From assembly GCA_035373905.1 (NCBI GenBank), contig DAOSOK010000017.1, positions 1 to 64,000 of the forward strand: a DNA stretch of 64,000 nt. Direction: 5' to 3'. Each line of letters starts with the position of its first letter. Position 1 is the stretch's first letter. The stretch is from Candidatus Ozemobacteraceae bacterium (GTDB lineage Bacteria > Muiribacteriota > Ozemobacteria > Ozemobacterales > Ozemobacteraceae). Below the pieces are notes generated by a model. That model made no database searches. It was not told where the DNA came from and saw nothing but the letters and a program-made list of their open reading frames with translations. Both the position numbers and the translations under genes were made by a program. This document shows, one piece after another, positions 40,773-48,437 of this stretch.

Positions 40773-41243
40773 ATGCTTCAGATCGATATCCCAGGCTACA
40801 AACGTCTGACCCTGCAGCACTTGGTTCTGGATTACAACGGAACGCTTGCTGTCGACGGGTATCTTCTTCCCGGTGTCGAGGAAGCCCTGAACGAGCTTTC
40901 TCAACATCTGGCCATCCGCATCCTGACCGCCGATACCTTCGGGTTGGCTCAAAGCCAGTTGAAAAACGTCAAGGCCGCGTTGGCCATCCTCGGGAAGGAT
41001 GACCAAGCCGGGGCAAAACAGCAGATCGTGCATTCCCTTGACGCCGCTCAGGTCGTCGCCATCGGCAACGGCCAGAACGACCGGCTGATGCTGAAAGAGG
41101 CCGCTCTCGGAATTGCGGTCATGCAGGCGGAAGGGGCGGCAACGGAAACCTGCCTTGCCGCACATATTATATGTAATGATATTATATCTGCCCTGGATTT
41201 GCTTCGGCATCCGAAACGTCTGATTGCAACTTTACGAAAGTAA
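40773..41243 (+). CDS. HAD-like protein (soluble P-type ATPase-domain type, COG4087-like)
   Basis: 156 residues. LVLDYNGTLAVDG replaces the second Asp of the HAD DxDGT loop with Asn, as in the small soluble P-type-ATPase-like group. IRILTADTFG gives the Thr of motif II, and AIGNGQNDRLMLKEAALGIA is motif IV with the metal-binding Asp. Cytoplasmic. The change to DxN usually marks phosphatases with altered or lost activity. It begins 3 nt after eno with no clear ribosome-binding site, so it is probably coupled to it. Codons 129-139 are abruptly AT-rich. Confidence 0.8.
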   Translation: MLQIDIPGYKRLTLQHLVLDYNGTLAVDGYLLPGVEEALNELSQHLAIRILTADTFGLAQSQLKNVKAALAILGKDDQAGAKQQIVHSLDAAQVVAIGNGQNDRLMLKEAALGIAVMQAEGAATETCLAAHIICNDIISALDLLRHPKRLIATLRK

Positions 41244-41274
41244 ACATCTGAAAAGGAAAGGTTGGTCGACTCAC

Positions 41275-42057
41275 ATGCGTACATTGATCGTTTCATTCTT
41301 GGTGTGTGTGCTGTGCCTGGGTCTTTTGAATCCGGTTATCGCCAAAGCTCCTGAAACAAAAGATCTCGCTTCGGTCATCGCCGCCGTTGAAAAAACGGTG
41401 GCAGAAAAGAAAATTCCCGTCGTAGTGTTCGATCTCGATGGAACACTGTTCGACACCGCGCAACGAAATGTCCGAATCCTTCAGGAATGGGCAAAGGAAA
41501 ACAGTTCGAATCCTGACGCCAAGGCTATTTCACAGGTAACGGCCAAAGACGCAGGCTACAGTATCGTCGATACCCTCAAAAATATATCCGTTACAACCGC
41601 TGAAACGGTTTCTTCGGTGAGGAATTTCTGGTTCAAGCGGTTCTTCACCAACGAATACGTCGTTATCGACGAGCCTATTCCCGGCGGCCCGGCGTTCGTA
41701 AACGCGTGCCACGACAAAGGCGCGCTGATCGTGTATCTGACCGGCCGGGACACCCCGCAAATGGGCAAAGGAACCGAAGAAAGCCTTCAAAAGCACGGCC
41801 TCCCGCTGGATGGGAAGACGGCGATTCTCATGCTCAAGTCGAGCCCGGAAATCAAAGACTTCAAATTCAAACAAGACTCCTGTAATCGAATCCGGGAGCT
41901 GGGGAGCGTCGTGGCTGTGTTCGAAAACCAGCCCCGGAACTTGAACGCGTTGCTTCGGGAATTCCCCGAAGCGATCCCCGTCTTCATTGATTCGAACTAC
42001 GATCTGAAAGATACGGAATCCCCGCCGGCCAGCGCCATTCGATTGAAGCACTATTAA
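41275..42057 (+). CDS. Secreted HAD-superfamily protein
   Basis: 260 residues from ATG 41275; AAAAGGAAAGG lies about 14 nt upstream. A signal peptide (MRTLIVSFLVCVLCLGLLNP) is followed by a HAD fold: VVVFDLDGTLFDTA holds both Asp residues, and VYLTGRDTPQMGKGT motif II. Motif III/IV residues are likely in AILMLKSSP and AVFENQPRNLNALL. A periplasmic phosphatase-like enzyme is the best reading; exported HAD proteins of acid-phosphatase type are known. Same strand as eno and the preceding HAD gene. Confidence 0.82.
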   Translation: MRTLIVSFLVCVLCLGLLNPVIAKAPETKDLASVIAAVEKTVAEKKIPVVVFDLDGTLFDTAQRNVRILQEWAKENSSNPDAKAISQVTAKDAGYSIVDTLKNISVTTAETVSSVRNFWFKRFFTNEYVVIDEPIPGGPAFVNACHDKGALIVYLTGRDTPQMGKGTEESLQKHGLPLDGKTAILMLKSSPEIKDFKFKQDSCNRIRELGSVVAVFENQPRNLNALLREFPEAIPVFIDSNYDLKDTESPPASAIRLKHY

Positions 42058-42081
42058 AATTCGGTTCTCGGCGGCCGGACA

Positions 42082-42798
42082 ATGCTTTCCTTGCTGCTTC
42101 TCGTAGCGGCTACGTATGTTGCAGCCGCTATTTCAGGTGCGGCGGGGTTTGGCGGCGCGCTTCTTTTATTGCCGCTCCTTGTGGGGACAGTGGGTTCCGT
42201 TCATGCGGTTCCCTTGCTGACCATTACCCAGTTCATCGGCAATATTTCCAGGGCTTGCTTCGGGTTCTCGCGGATACAATGGCGGTCGGTAGGTCTGTTT
42301 TTGGTAACTGCCGTTCCATTGAGCGCATTAGGGGCATTTTCGTTCATTGGCCTGTCGAAAGTTGTTGTTACTCGTTGCGTTGGCTCCGTTCTTCTGATGG
42401 CAGTCGGACTCAAGTATTACGGGCTTCTCGAGTTAAAAGGCGGTCCGTTTCTGTTGATTGCCGGGGGCGGAGTTGTCGGCTTTCTATCAGGCCTGGTCGG
42501 CAGCGCTGGTCCGCTCGGGGCGGCCGTCTTCCTTACGCTGAATCTGGACCCTGTTGCGTATGTTGCCAGCGAGGCAATTACCGCCCTCGTCATGCACGGG
42601 GTGAAAATGTCCGTGTATCAGCACTACGTTCCCATGCCTCAACATCTGTGGCTGTTGGCCGGGTTCATGAGTCTTGCAATGATCCTTGGAACGTGGTCTT
42701 CAAAGCGCTTGATCGAAAAGCTTCCCCGAGAAAAATTTCAAAAGTACGTTGCGTATTTACTGGTCTTCATCGGCATCTACATGGTCTTACACGGCTGA
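42082..42798 (+). CDS. TauE/SafE-family sulfite exporter-like membrane protein
   Basis: 238 residues with about eight membrane helices. The N-terminal AAISGAAGFGGALLLLPLLV and the internal GGVVGFLSGLVGSAGPLGAA are the paired repeats typical of TauE/SafE (DUF81) carriers, which move sulfite, sulfoacetate or related anions. Length is normal. It starts 24 nt after the secreted HAD gene and is probably cotranscribed with it. The substrate is unknown. Confidence 0.9.
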   Translation: MLSLLLLVAATYVAAAISGAAGFGGALLLLPLLVGTVGSVHAVPLLTITQFIGNISRACFGFSRIQWRSVGLFLVTAVPLSALGAFSFIGLSKVVVTRCVGSVLLMAVGLKYYGLLELKGGPFLLIAGGGVVGFLSGLVGSAGPLGAAVFLTLNLDPVAYVASEAITALVMHGVKMSVYQHYVPMPQHLWLLAGFMSLAMILGTWSSKRLIEKLPREKFQKYVAYLLVFIGIYMVLHG

Positions 42799-42887
42799 AT
42801 ATCCGATCAGATTTCTGGTGAACATTGCATTTCGGTTGACCGGGAATGCGGCAAAACACCGATGTGGGAAGACGGAAGGAAACACCG

Positions 42888-42989
42888 ATGGAAAAAGCAA
42901 TCTCAGCGATGAACGGGGGGGATGGTTTTGGAAGTCTTCTTGTCCTCGTCGCAGCCGTGTGGCTTTGGTGCTTGAAAATTGGCGAGTGA
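42888..42989 (+). CDS. 33-residue single-pass membrane peptide
   Basis: ATG 42888 follows GGAAGGAAACACCG. The product begins MEKAISAMNGGDGFG, continues with one hydrophobic helix (SLLVLVAAVWLWCL) and ends KIGE. Its stop lies inside the probable N-terminus of the next gene, so it may also serve as a coupling leader. Too small for family assignment, but the site, composition and position support a real gene. Confidence 0.55.
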   Translation: MEKAISAMNGGDGFGSLLVLVAAVWLWCLKIGE

Positions 42990-43722
42990 TGCTCGGAAAG
43001 ATCGCCGACGGGCTTATCGGCACTTTTCCTTCTTTCGCTTGTGGGATGCCATGGCCCCGGAAATCCGGAACTGTCCGGTGTGCTTTCTTCGGGCCAAAGA
43101 AATGGAAAAGCTCATCGACGACCTCTTTTATGAGAATGCGAGAGACCCCGGCGTCAACGCATCTCTGGCGAGGTCTTTCGGTTTTGCGGCGGAGCCGATG
43201 CAGGTTGCCCTGCAACGATACGATCCGCTCGGAATGAGCCTTATTTACGGAAACATCGCGCAATCCGTCGCAGATCGGTTGCGCAACGGGGACTCGGAGC
43301 TCGCTCCCGAAGCCCCCTGCCCTTTGTCCCGGCGAGTGGACCAGTCCGCCATGGCATATCAGCAGGAATTCGTCGATCATCTTTCGGAAAGGGATTTCCG
43401 GGAACGTTTCCAGAGCTCCTTCGGTCTGTGCCTGCACCATCTGCGCAAGGTTCTGGCTCTGATCGATGATGCGGAGGACAAAGAGTGGCTGATGCAGCAG
43501 GAGGCAAAGGCGTTTGCCGCACTAGCCGGAGATCTGCGATTGTTTGCCCGGAAAACGGATTATCTCAATGAAGAGCCGCTCGGGAACGAGGCGGATGCAT
43601 GGCAGAGGGTGGAAAAGAAATTCTTTCAGGTCCATACGGTGCTGCCCGAGGGGGAGAAAAAGCGGCATTCCTCCCTTGTGCGAAGATGGCTTGCCGCTTT
43701 TCGGGCATTGGTATTCGGGTGA
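42979..43722 (+). CDS. DUF6062-like Cys-containing protein
   Basis: Up to 247 residues. NCPVCFLRAKEMEKLIDDLF, RSFGFAAEPMQVALQRYDPL and SFGLCLHHLRKVLALIDD follow the DUF6062 pattern (CPxC, then a GFC..H-like turn, then LCxxH). Residues just before the CPVC (RHFSFFRLWDAM) also fit the family N-terminus, so the gene probably starts upstream of ATG 43051. The only in-frame option is TTG 42979, inside the 33-residue gene. No signal peptide. The function of the family is unknown. Second gene of the GTPase/MutS-like operon. Confidence 0.65.
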   Translation: MASDARKDRRRAYRHFSFFRLWDAMAPEIRNCPVCFLRAKEMEKLIDDLFYENARDPGVNASLARSFGFAAEPMQVALQRYDPLGMSLIYGNIAQSVADRLRNGDSELAPEAPCPLSRRVDQSAMAYQQEFVDHLSERDFRERFQSSFGLCLHHLRKVLALIDDAEDKEWLMQQEAKAFAALAGDLRLFARKTDYLNEEPLGNEADAWQRVEKKFFQVHTVLPEGEKKRHSSLVRRWLAAFRALVFG

Positions 43723-43731
43723 GGTCATGAG

Positions 43732-43953
43732 ATGGGAACGGCGCTGGGTATTGCCTGTATTTCGTCCGTCTTCGGCGGGTTGGCCGGGTTGTGCGCTTTT
43801 CTCATCGCCTATCAGGAATACGAGCACCATTTCACCGATTCCCGCAAAACCTGGCGAATGGCACTCGAGTTTGGGATCGTTGCCTTCATCTTCTTCTGGG
43901 TTGTTGCGTTCGTGCTGTTGTCCTTTCTTCCCGGGGTTCTCCGGATTCCATGA
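43732..43953 (+). CDS. Small two-helix membrane protein
   Basis: 73 residues with two hydrophobic segments (about 5-26 and 46-68) joined by a polar loop (YQEYEHHFTDSRKTWRM). GAGG precedes the ATG. It lies between the DUF6062-like and GTPase genes with 9-30 bp gaps. Unknown family; it may recruit the GTPase to the membrane. Confidence 0.6.
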   Translation: MGTALGIACISSVFGGLAGLCAFLIAYQEYEHHFTDSRKTWRMALEFGIVAFIFFWVVAFVLLSFLPGVLRIP

Positions 43954-43983
43954 AGCCGAGGCCGGCACGACCCTCGAAGATGC

Positions 43984-45858
43984 ATGACCATGCGCGAAAG
44001 GAGAAGCACTTTGTCGGAGCAGACGATGAAATGTGAAGAACAACGGCTTCAGGGGAAGACGCCCATGGAAAGCCTGCCGCCGCTGTTGACAACGGCAGTG
44101 GCGTTGCTGAAAACGCTCGAGCCTGAGCACGCGGGAATTGCAGCCAAATTCGAGGAGCTGAAGGGCCGCCTTCTCGAGGGCCGGTTTCATCTGGCCGTCC
44201 TGGGTCAGTTCAAACGGGGGAAGAGCACCATCCTGAATGCCCTGCTCGGCGCGGAAGTCCTGGCCACGTCGGTGGTTCCCCTGACGGCAATTCCCACATT
44301 TCTATCATGGGGAGAGCGGCGTCGCGCCCGGATCGCCTTTTCCGACACCAAACCGCCTGAAGATCGGACGTTTCCCGACGACGGGGCCCTCCACGCGTTT
44401 CTCGAGGGGTATGTCACGGAAACCGGAAATCCGAAGAACCGGCTCAACGTCTCGCACGTCGAGGTTTTCCTGCCTGCGGCAATCCTGCAAAAGGGCGTGG
44501 TGCTGGTCGATACCCCGGGGATCGGCTCGACCTTCCGGCACAATACGGAAGCGACCCTGAATTTCCTCTCGCAGTGTGATGCTGCCCTGTTCATCGTGTC
44601 TGCCGACCCGCCCGTCACCGAGGTGGAGATCGAGTTTCTCGGCCAGGTTCGTACCAAGGTGCCCCACCTGTGCTTCATCATGAACAAGGTCGATTACCTG
44701 GACTCCTCGGAGCGGGCCACCGCCCTCGAATTTTTCGGCCAGGTGCTGGCGAGCCACGGTGGGCTCGCCACGCCGGCCGAGATCTTTTCGGTTTCTGCCC
44801 GACGGGGTTTGAAGGGGCGACTGGCGAACGACCCCTTACTCTGGAAAGAAAGCGGGCTGGAGGCGCTGGAGGCGCACCTAGTCGACTTTCTGGCCACCGG
44901 AAAGAGCAGAGCGCTGGCGGCGGCCATTTCTCGGAAGGCGCTGGCGTTGACCGACGAGCTGATCATGTCGGTCGAGGTTCGGTTGCGGTCGATGGCCATT
45001 TCCATCGAAGAACTCGAGCGGAGACTTGGCACATTCGAAGAAAAGCTGAAGGAAATCGAGCAGGAACGGCTGACCTCCCAGGACCTCCTCAAAGGAACCA
45101 ATCGACGAATGCACGAGTATTTGGAGGAGTATTCAGAAGACCTGCGAAAGCGCTCTTTCACCTATCTCGACAGCCTGGTGCGGGAGGTGATGGAAAAGGG
45201 AAACGGCGCCGGCGGAGATGAGACGGCCCTTCGGGAAGCCGTTGCGCAGGCTATTCCCGGGTATTTCGAACACGAGACGGGAAAGGCGGTCAAGGTCTTC
45301 GAAGCAAAGATGGGTGAGGCGCTCCGGCCTTTCCAGACACGAACCGACGAACTGATCGGGGCTATCCGGCGAACCGCCGCCGAGCTCTTCGATATTCCTT
45401 ACCAGGCCCCGGAAAGCGCCGATGCCTTTCGGATGGTCGAGCAACCCTACTGGGTCACGCATAAATGGCGGTCGGGACTCCGCTCCTTCGCGGGCGGCTT
45501 CCTGAGCCGGTTTTCCTCGGCAGCCACCATCAAGGCCCGCATGCTTGCGCGGATAGCGGAACAGCTGCGGGCCCTGGTGATCGAGAACGTCGAAAATCTT
45601 CGGTGGCCGATCTTCCAAAGCCTCGATCAGACCTTCCTGCGCTTCGGTTCGGATCTCGACAATCGGCTGAAGGAGACCGTCGCGGCCACCCATGGGGCGA
45701 TGAGAGCCACGCTGGATTACCGAAGAAACCGGGCCGATCAGATCGAGCCGATGCGCCGGAGATACACCGATGCGATCCGGCAGCTCGAGGAGTTGCGATG
45801 CGCGTTTGGGGCGGCGGCTGGCGAATCGGCGGTTCAAGGGCGACGAAACAACGGTTGA
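43984..45858 (+). CDS. Dynamin-like GTPase
   Basis: 624 residues. AVLGQFKRGKSTILNALLG is the P-loop with the GKS typical of bacterial dynamin-like proteins. TSVVPLTAIPT is switch I, VVLVDTPGIGS the G3 motif and CFIMNKVDYLD the G4 motif. Residues 320-620 are long helices (stalk-like), including ELERRLGTFEEKLKEIEQER. No membrane helix; such proteins often bind lipid. A TTG at 44011, six nt after AAAGGAG, is an equally good start and would remove 9 residues. The MutS-like gene follows after 13 nt. Likely roles in relatives include membrane remodelling or phage defence. Confidence 0.88.
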   Translation: MTMRERRSTLSEQTMKCEEQRLQGKTPMESLPPLLTTAVALLKTLEPEHAGIAAKFEELKGRLLEGRFHLAVLGQFKRGKSTILNALLGAEVLATSVVPLTAIPTFLSWGERRRARIAFSDTKPPEDRTFPDDGALHAFLEGYVTETGNPKNRLNVSHVEVFLPAAILQKGVVLVDTPGIGSTFRHNTEATLNFLSQCDAALFIVSADPPVTEVEIEFLGQVRTKVPHLCFIMNKVDYLDSSERATALEFFGQVLASHGGLATPAEIFSVSARRGLKGRLANDPLLWKESGLEALEAHLVDFLATGKSRALAAAISRKALALTDELIMSVEVRLRSMAISIEELERRLGTFEEKLKEIEQERLTSQDLLKGTNRRMHEYLEEYSEDLRKRSFTYLDSLVREVMEKGNGAGGDETALREAVAQAIPGYFEHETGKAVKVFEAKMGEALRPFQTRTDELIGAIRRTAAELFDIPYQAPESADAFRMVEQPYWVTHKWRSGLRSFAGGFLSRFSSAATIKARMLARIAEQLRALVIENVENLRWPIFQSLDQTFLRFGSDLDNRLKETVAATHGAMRATLDYRRNRADQIEPMRRRYTDAIRQLEELRCAFGAAAGESAVQGRRNNG

Positions 45859-45871
45859 TGGAGGGGGACGC

Positions 45872-47242
45872 ATGCGAACCGACAGGGAAACCCTTTGCGA
45901 TCTCGAAGTGTTCGAATGTCGGCATGGCGGTCATCCCGTCATGCGCTTTGTCGACCGATGCCGGACGGCCGGTGGCTCCGCCTTTCTCAAAGATCTGGTG
46001 AAAAACGGTCCCGGGCCCGATTTCTCGGTTCGCGACCTCCAGGAAATGACGCGGTTTTTCCACGATGAAGCGTCGGAACTGGCGTTTCCGATCGGAGACA
46101 AGGACGCCCAAGACTTAGAACTCTACCTGGAATCGAACTATATGGGCGTCGATTTGACGCTTACCTGGAATCGATATCTGCAGTCGTATGCCTACCGGTA
46201 CCAGTATCCGGAGATGTTCCGGTTTTGCCGCGTGGGATTGCAGGATGCCATACGGTCGATTCAGGCGTGCGGAAGATTCATCGAGGGCGTTCGTTCGCAC
46301 GGGAACTGCCCGCAGGGATTGAAACGCGTCATTGATGAATTTTATAAGTTATATAAAATGATCGATGTCGAGAAAATTGTCGCCCAGGGAAAGGATCCTT
46401 CCACGGTCGACGTCTTCGTCATCGATTATCTGCTTCGGATCCAGAACAAAGAGAACCTTCGGAAGATGCTGGAAATCATGTACCGGCTCGATGCCCATCT
46501 TGGAATGGCGATCGCCACCAGGGAGAATGGATTCGAGTTTCCCACGATCGTCGACGACCCCGGGCGACGACTCGAGATCAGGGGCTTGTTCCATCCGTTC
46601 CTGTCGCGTCCGGTGCGAAACGACTTCCTGCTCGACGAGGAGAGGAACCTTTTGTTCCTGACGGGGCCGAACATGGCCGGAAAGTCGACGTTCATGAAGG
46701 CGGTCGGGATCTCCCTCGTTCTGGCGCATATCGGAATGGGGGTTCCGGCGGAATCGATGACGGTTTCCCCTGTCGATTACCTGTTCTGCGAACTGACGAT
46801 GCACGACGATGTCCGGCTCGGAATCAGCGGGTTCATGGCGGAAGTCGTGAGGATCCAGCGCATTCTCCAGTTCTGCGCCGGAAAGCTTCGGCTGATGGTG
46901 ATCATCGACGAGATTTTCAAAGGAACGAACGTGCTGGATGCGTTTGAGTGCTCGAAGCTTGTCATCAACGGCCTCGCAGGACTCAGGGAGCATTTCTTTC
47001 TCATTTCGTCGCACCTGGTCGAACTCGAACCCGAGATCCGGCCGAACGGGAATATCCGCTTCCAATGCTTCAACGCCGAAATCCGCGAGGGCCGTCTCGC
47101 GTTCCGATACCGCCTTGCCGACGGCGTTTCAAACACCCGCATCGGGGCAAGACTTCTCGAAGAGCACGGCGTGACGACGTTCTTTCGCGAACGGGCCCGT
47201 TCTCCAGGTGACATTCCCGCGAACGCCGGGAATTGCCGATAA
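45872..47242 (+). CDS. MutS-type ATPase lacking mismatch-recognition domains
   Basis: 456 residues from ATG 45872, after GGAGGGGG. Residues 1-240 are a helical lever/clamp-like region. Residues 240-430 are a MutS domain V ATPase: LTGPNMAGKSTFMKAVGISL (Walker A), TMHDDVRLGISGFMAEVVRI (signature), LMVIIDEIFKGTN (Walker B), FFLISSHLVELEP (His switch). The mismatch-binding and connector domains of MutS1 are absent, as is the Smr domain of MutS2. It belongs to the small stand-alone MutS-like group whose roles are poorly known. Last gene of the operon with the dynamin-like GTPase. Confidence 0.88.
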   Translation: MRTDRETLCDLEVFECRHGGHPVMRFVDRCRTAGGSAFLKDLVKNGPGPDFSVRDLQEMTRFFHDEASELAFPIGDKDAQDLELYLESNYMGVDLTLTWNRYLQSYAYRYQYPEMFRFCRVGLQDAIRSIQACGRFIEGVRSHGNCPQGLKRVIDEFYKLYKMIDVEKIVAQGKDPSTVDVFVIDYLLRIQNKENLRKMLEIMYRLDAHLGMAIATRENGFEFPTIVDDPGRRLEIRGLFHPFLSRPVRNDFLLDEERNLLFLTGPNMAGKSTFMKAVGISLVLAHIGMGVPAESMTVSPVDYLFCELTMHDDVRLGISGFMAEVVRIQRILQFCAGKLRLMVIIDEIFKGTNVLDAFECSKLVINGLAGLREHFFLISSHLVELEPEIRPNGNIRFQCFNAEIREGRLAFRYRLADGVSNTRIGARLLEEHGVTTFFRERARSPGDIPANAGNCR

Positions 47243-47342
47243 ATCCGGATTCTCGGCAAAACGAGGAAACTGTCGCGGATGGAAAGCGCTCATTCCTTTT
47301 GTAGATATATCATATAAAATATAATGAGTGCTTTATTCGCTT

Positions 47343-48128
47343 TCAGCGGGAAACGTCCTTTTCCAGCGTGACGGTCATGAACATCGCGAGCAGGCTCATG
47401 ACCGGAACGAGACGCCGCTCCAGAAAGGCGATTGCCGGTTCGGTCCAGCCCGGCAGAAACTGGCGGAAAGAAAGCCCCCCGCTCACCAGGTAGCTGAACG
47501 GGGTGTGGAGGCTCGGCGGCTTCAGACGGAGGCCGGGGAACTCGCGTTCGAGACGGGGCCTGTCGCGCATAAACACGATCCAGGGAAGGGCACCGTTCGC
47601 GCCCGAGCGTGGGCCGCCACCGGGGATGGTCCAGCCCGCCTGCGGATCGAACGGTTCGTGATGGAAGCGGCCGTAGATGAATCGCGCGAACGGGGTGGCT
47701 GCCGGCTCGATCATGACGATTCTGCCGCCGGGCTTCAGGGCGCGATGCATCTCGGCGAGGAACGCCCCGGCGTCCTTCACGTGGTGAAACACGTCGAACA
47801 TGAGAAAGGCGCCGACGGAGTCGCATCTGAACGGCAGTTCCAGGGCGGAACAGCGAAGATCGAGGTCAGGTGCCGGAAGGATGTCGGATGCGATGACCGC
47901 CGGAGCGATCCGGGGAAGGAACCCCGAACCGCTGCCCAGTTCCACGAGAGGCGTGCAGGTCCCGGCCTCCTTCAGCAGGATCCGGTAAAACCGGCTGTAG
48001 AGAGCCCGAAGATACGGTTTCCGGTTCAGGATCTTCCGGAAAACCCGGGCCGCGGCCTCGTCGTCGAGGCCGGGAAGCTCTTTCGCCCCGGGCAGACGAA
48101 GCCGGTCGAGAAGCCCTTTCATCATCAT
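47343..48128 (-). CDS. Class I SAM-dependent methyltransferase
   Basis: 261 residues. LVELGSGSGFLPRIAP is motif I (SAM binding), IASDILPAPDLDL motif II, VGAFLMFDVFHHVKDAGAFL motif IV and LKPGGRIVMIEPA motif VI. These features fit a UbiE/COQ5-like small-molecule or lipid methyltransferase. The C-terminus has hydrophobic stretches (FLERRLVPVMSLLAMFMTVT) that may sit on the membrane. Divergent from bipA. Substrate unknown. Confidence 0.88.
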   Translation of the reverse strand: MMMKGLLDRLRLPGAKELPGLDDEAAARVFRKILNRKPYLRALYSRFYRILLKEAGTCTPLVELGSGSGFLPRIAPAVIASDILPAPDLDLRCSALELPFRCDSVGAFLMFDVFHHVKDAGAFLAEMHRALKPGGRIVMIEPAATPFARFIYGRFHHEPFDPQAGWTIPGGGPRSGANGALPWIVFMRDRPRLEREFPGLRLKPPSLHTPFSYLVSGGLSFRQFLPGWTEPAIAFLERRLVPVMSLLAMFMTVTLEKDVSR

Positions 48129-48256
48129 GTCAGTGCATTCTCGAACATCGTGCGTTCATGCGCCCCGGGATGGATTTCTTCTGCAGGAGGTAACCGGTTT
48201 GGCTGGGCATGGCTGTGACGGCAGTGTACAACAAACGTTCGTTGTGTGTAATTGTC

Positions 48257-48285
48257 TTGCATTGCGGATTCCTCTGGTGTAGTCT
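48257..48285 (+). promoter_or_regulatory. Candidate bipA promoter
   Basis: TTGCAT (48257-48262), a 17-bp spacer and TAGTCT (48280-48285). It would give a leader of about 145 nt containing the terminator hairpin at 48312. A second -10-like TACAAT (48426-48431) lies 6 nt before the bipA start. Confidence 0.45.
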
Positions 48286-48311
48286 TATTGCCCACATCAC
48301 GCAGGAAGCGG

Positions 48312-48356
48312 TCCGCCGGGCACCTGATGGATGCGTTCACGGCGGATTTTTCTTTT
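48312..48356 (+). terminator. Terminator hairpin in the bipA leader (possible attenuator)
   Basis: TCCGCCG (48312-48318) pairs with CGGCGGA (48340-48346), followed by TTTTTCTTTTG. It stands about 80 nt upstream of the bipA start and, on this strand, cannot serve the divergent methyltransferase gene. The loop (21 nt) is long for a simple terminator. Confidence 0.6.
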
Positions 48357-48437
48357 GTTTCAGTTCTTCAGTCGCAGCAGCCGGAGGTTTGTCAGCAGGT
48401 GAGTACGATACAGTTTCAGTCGCGTTACAATCCATCG

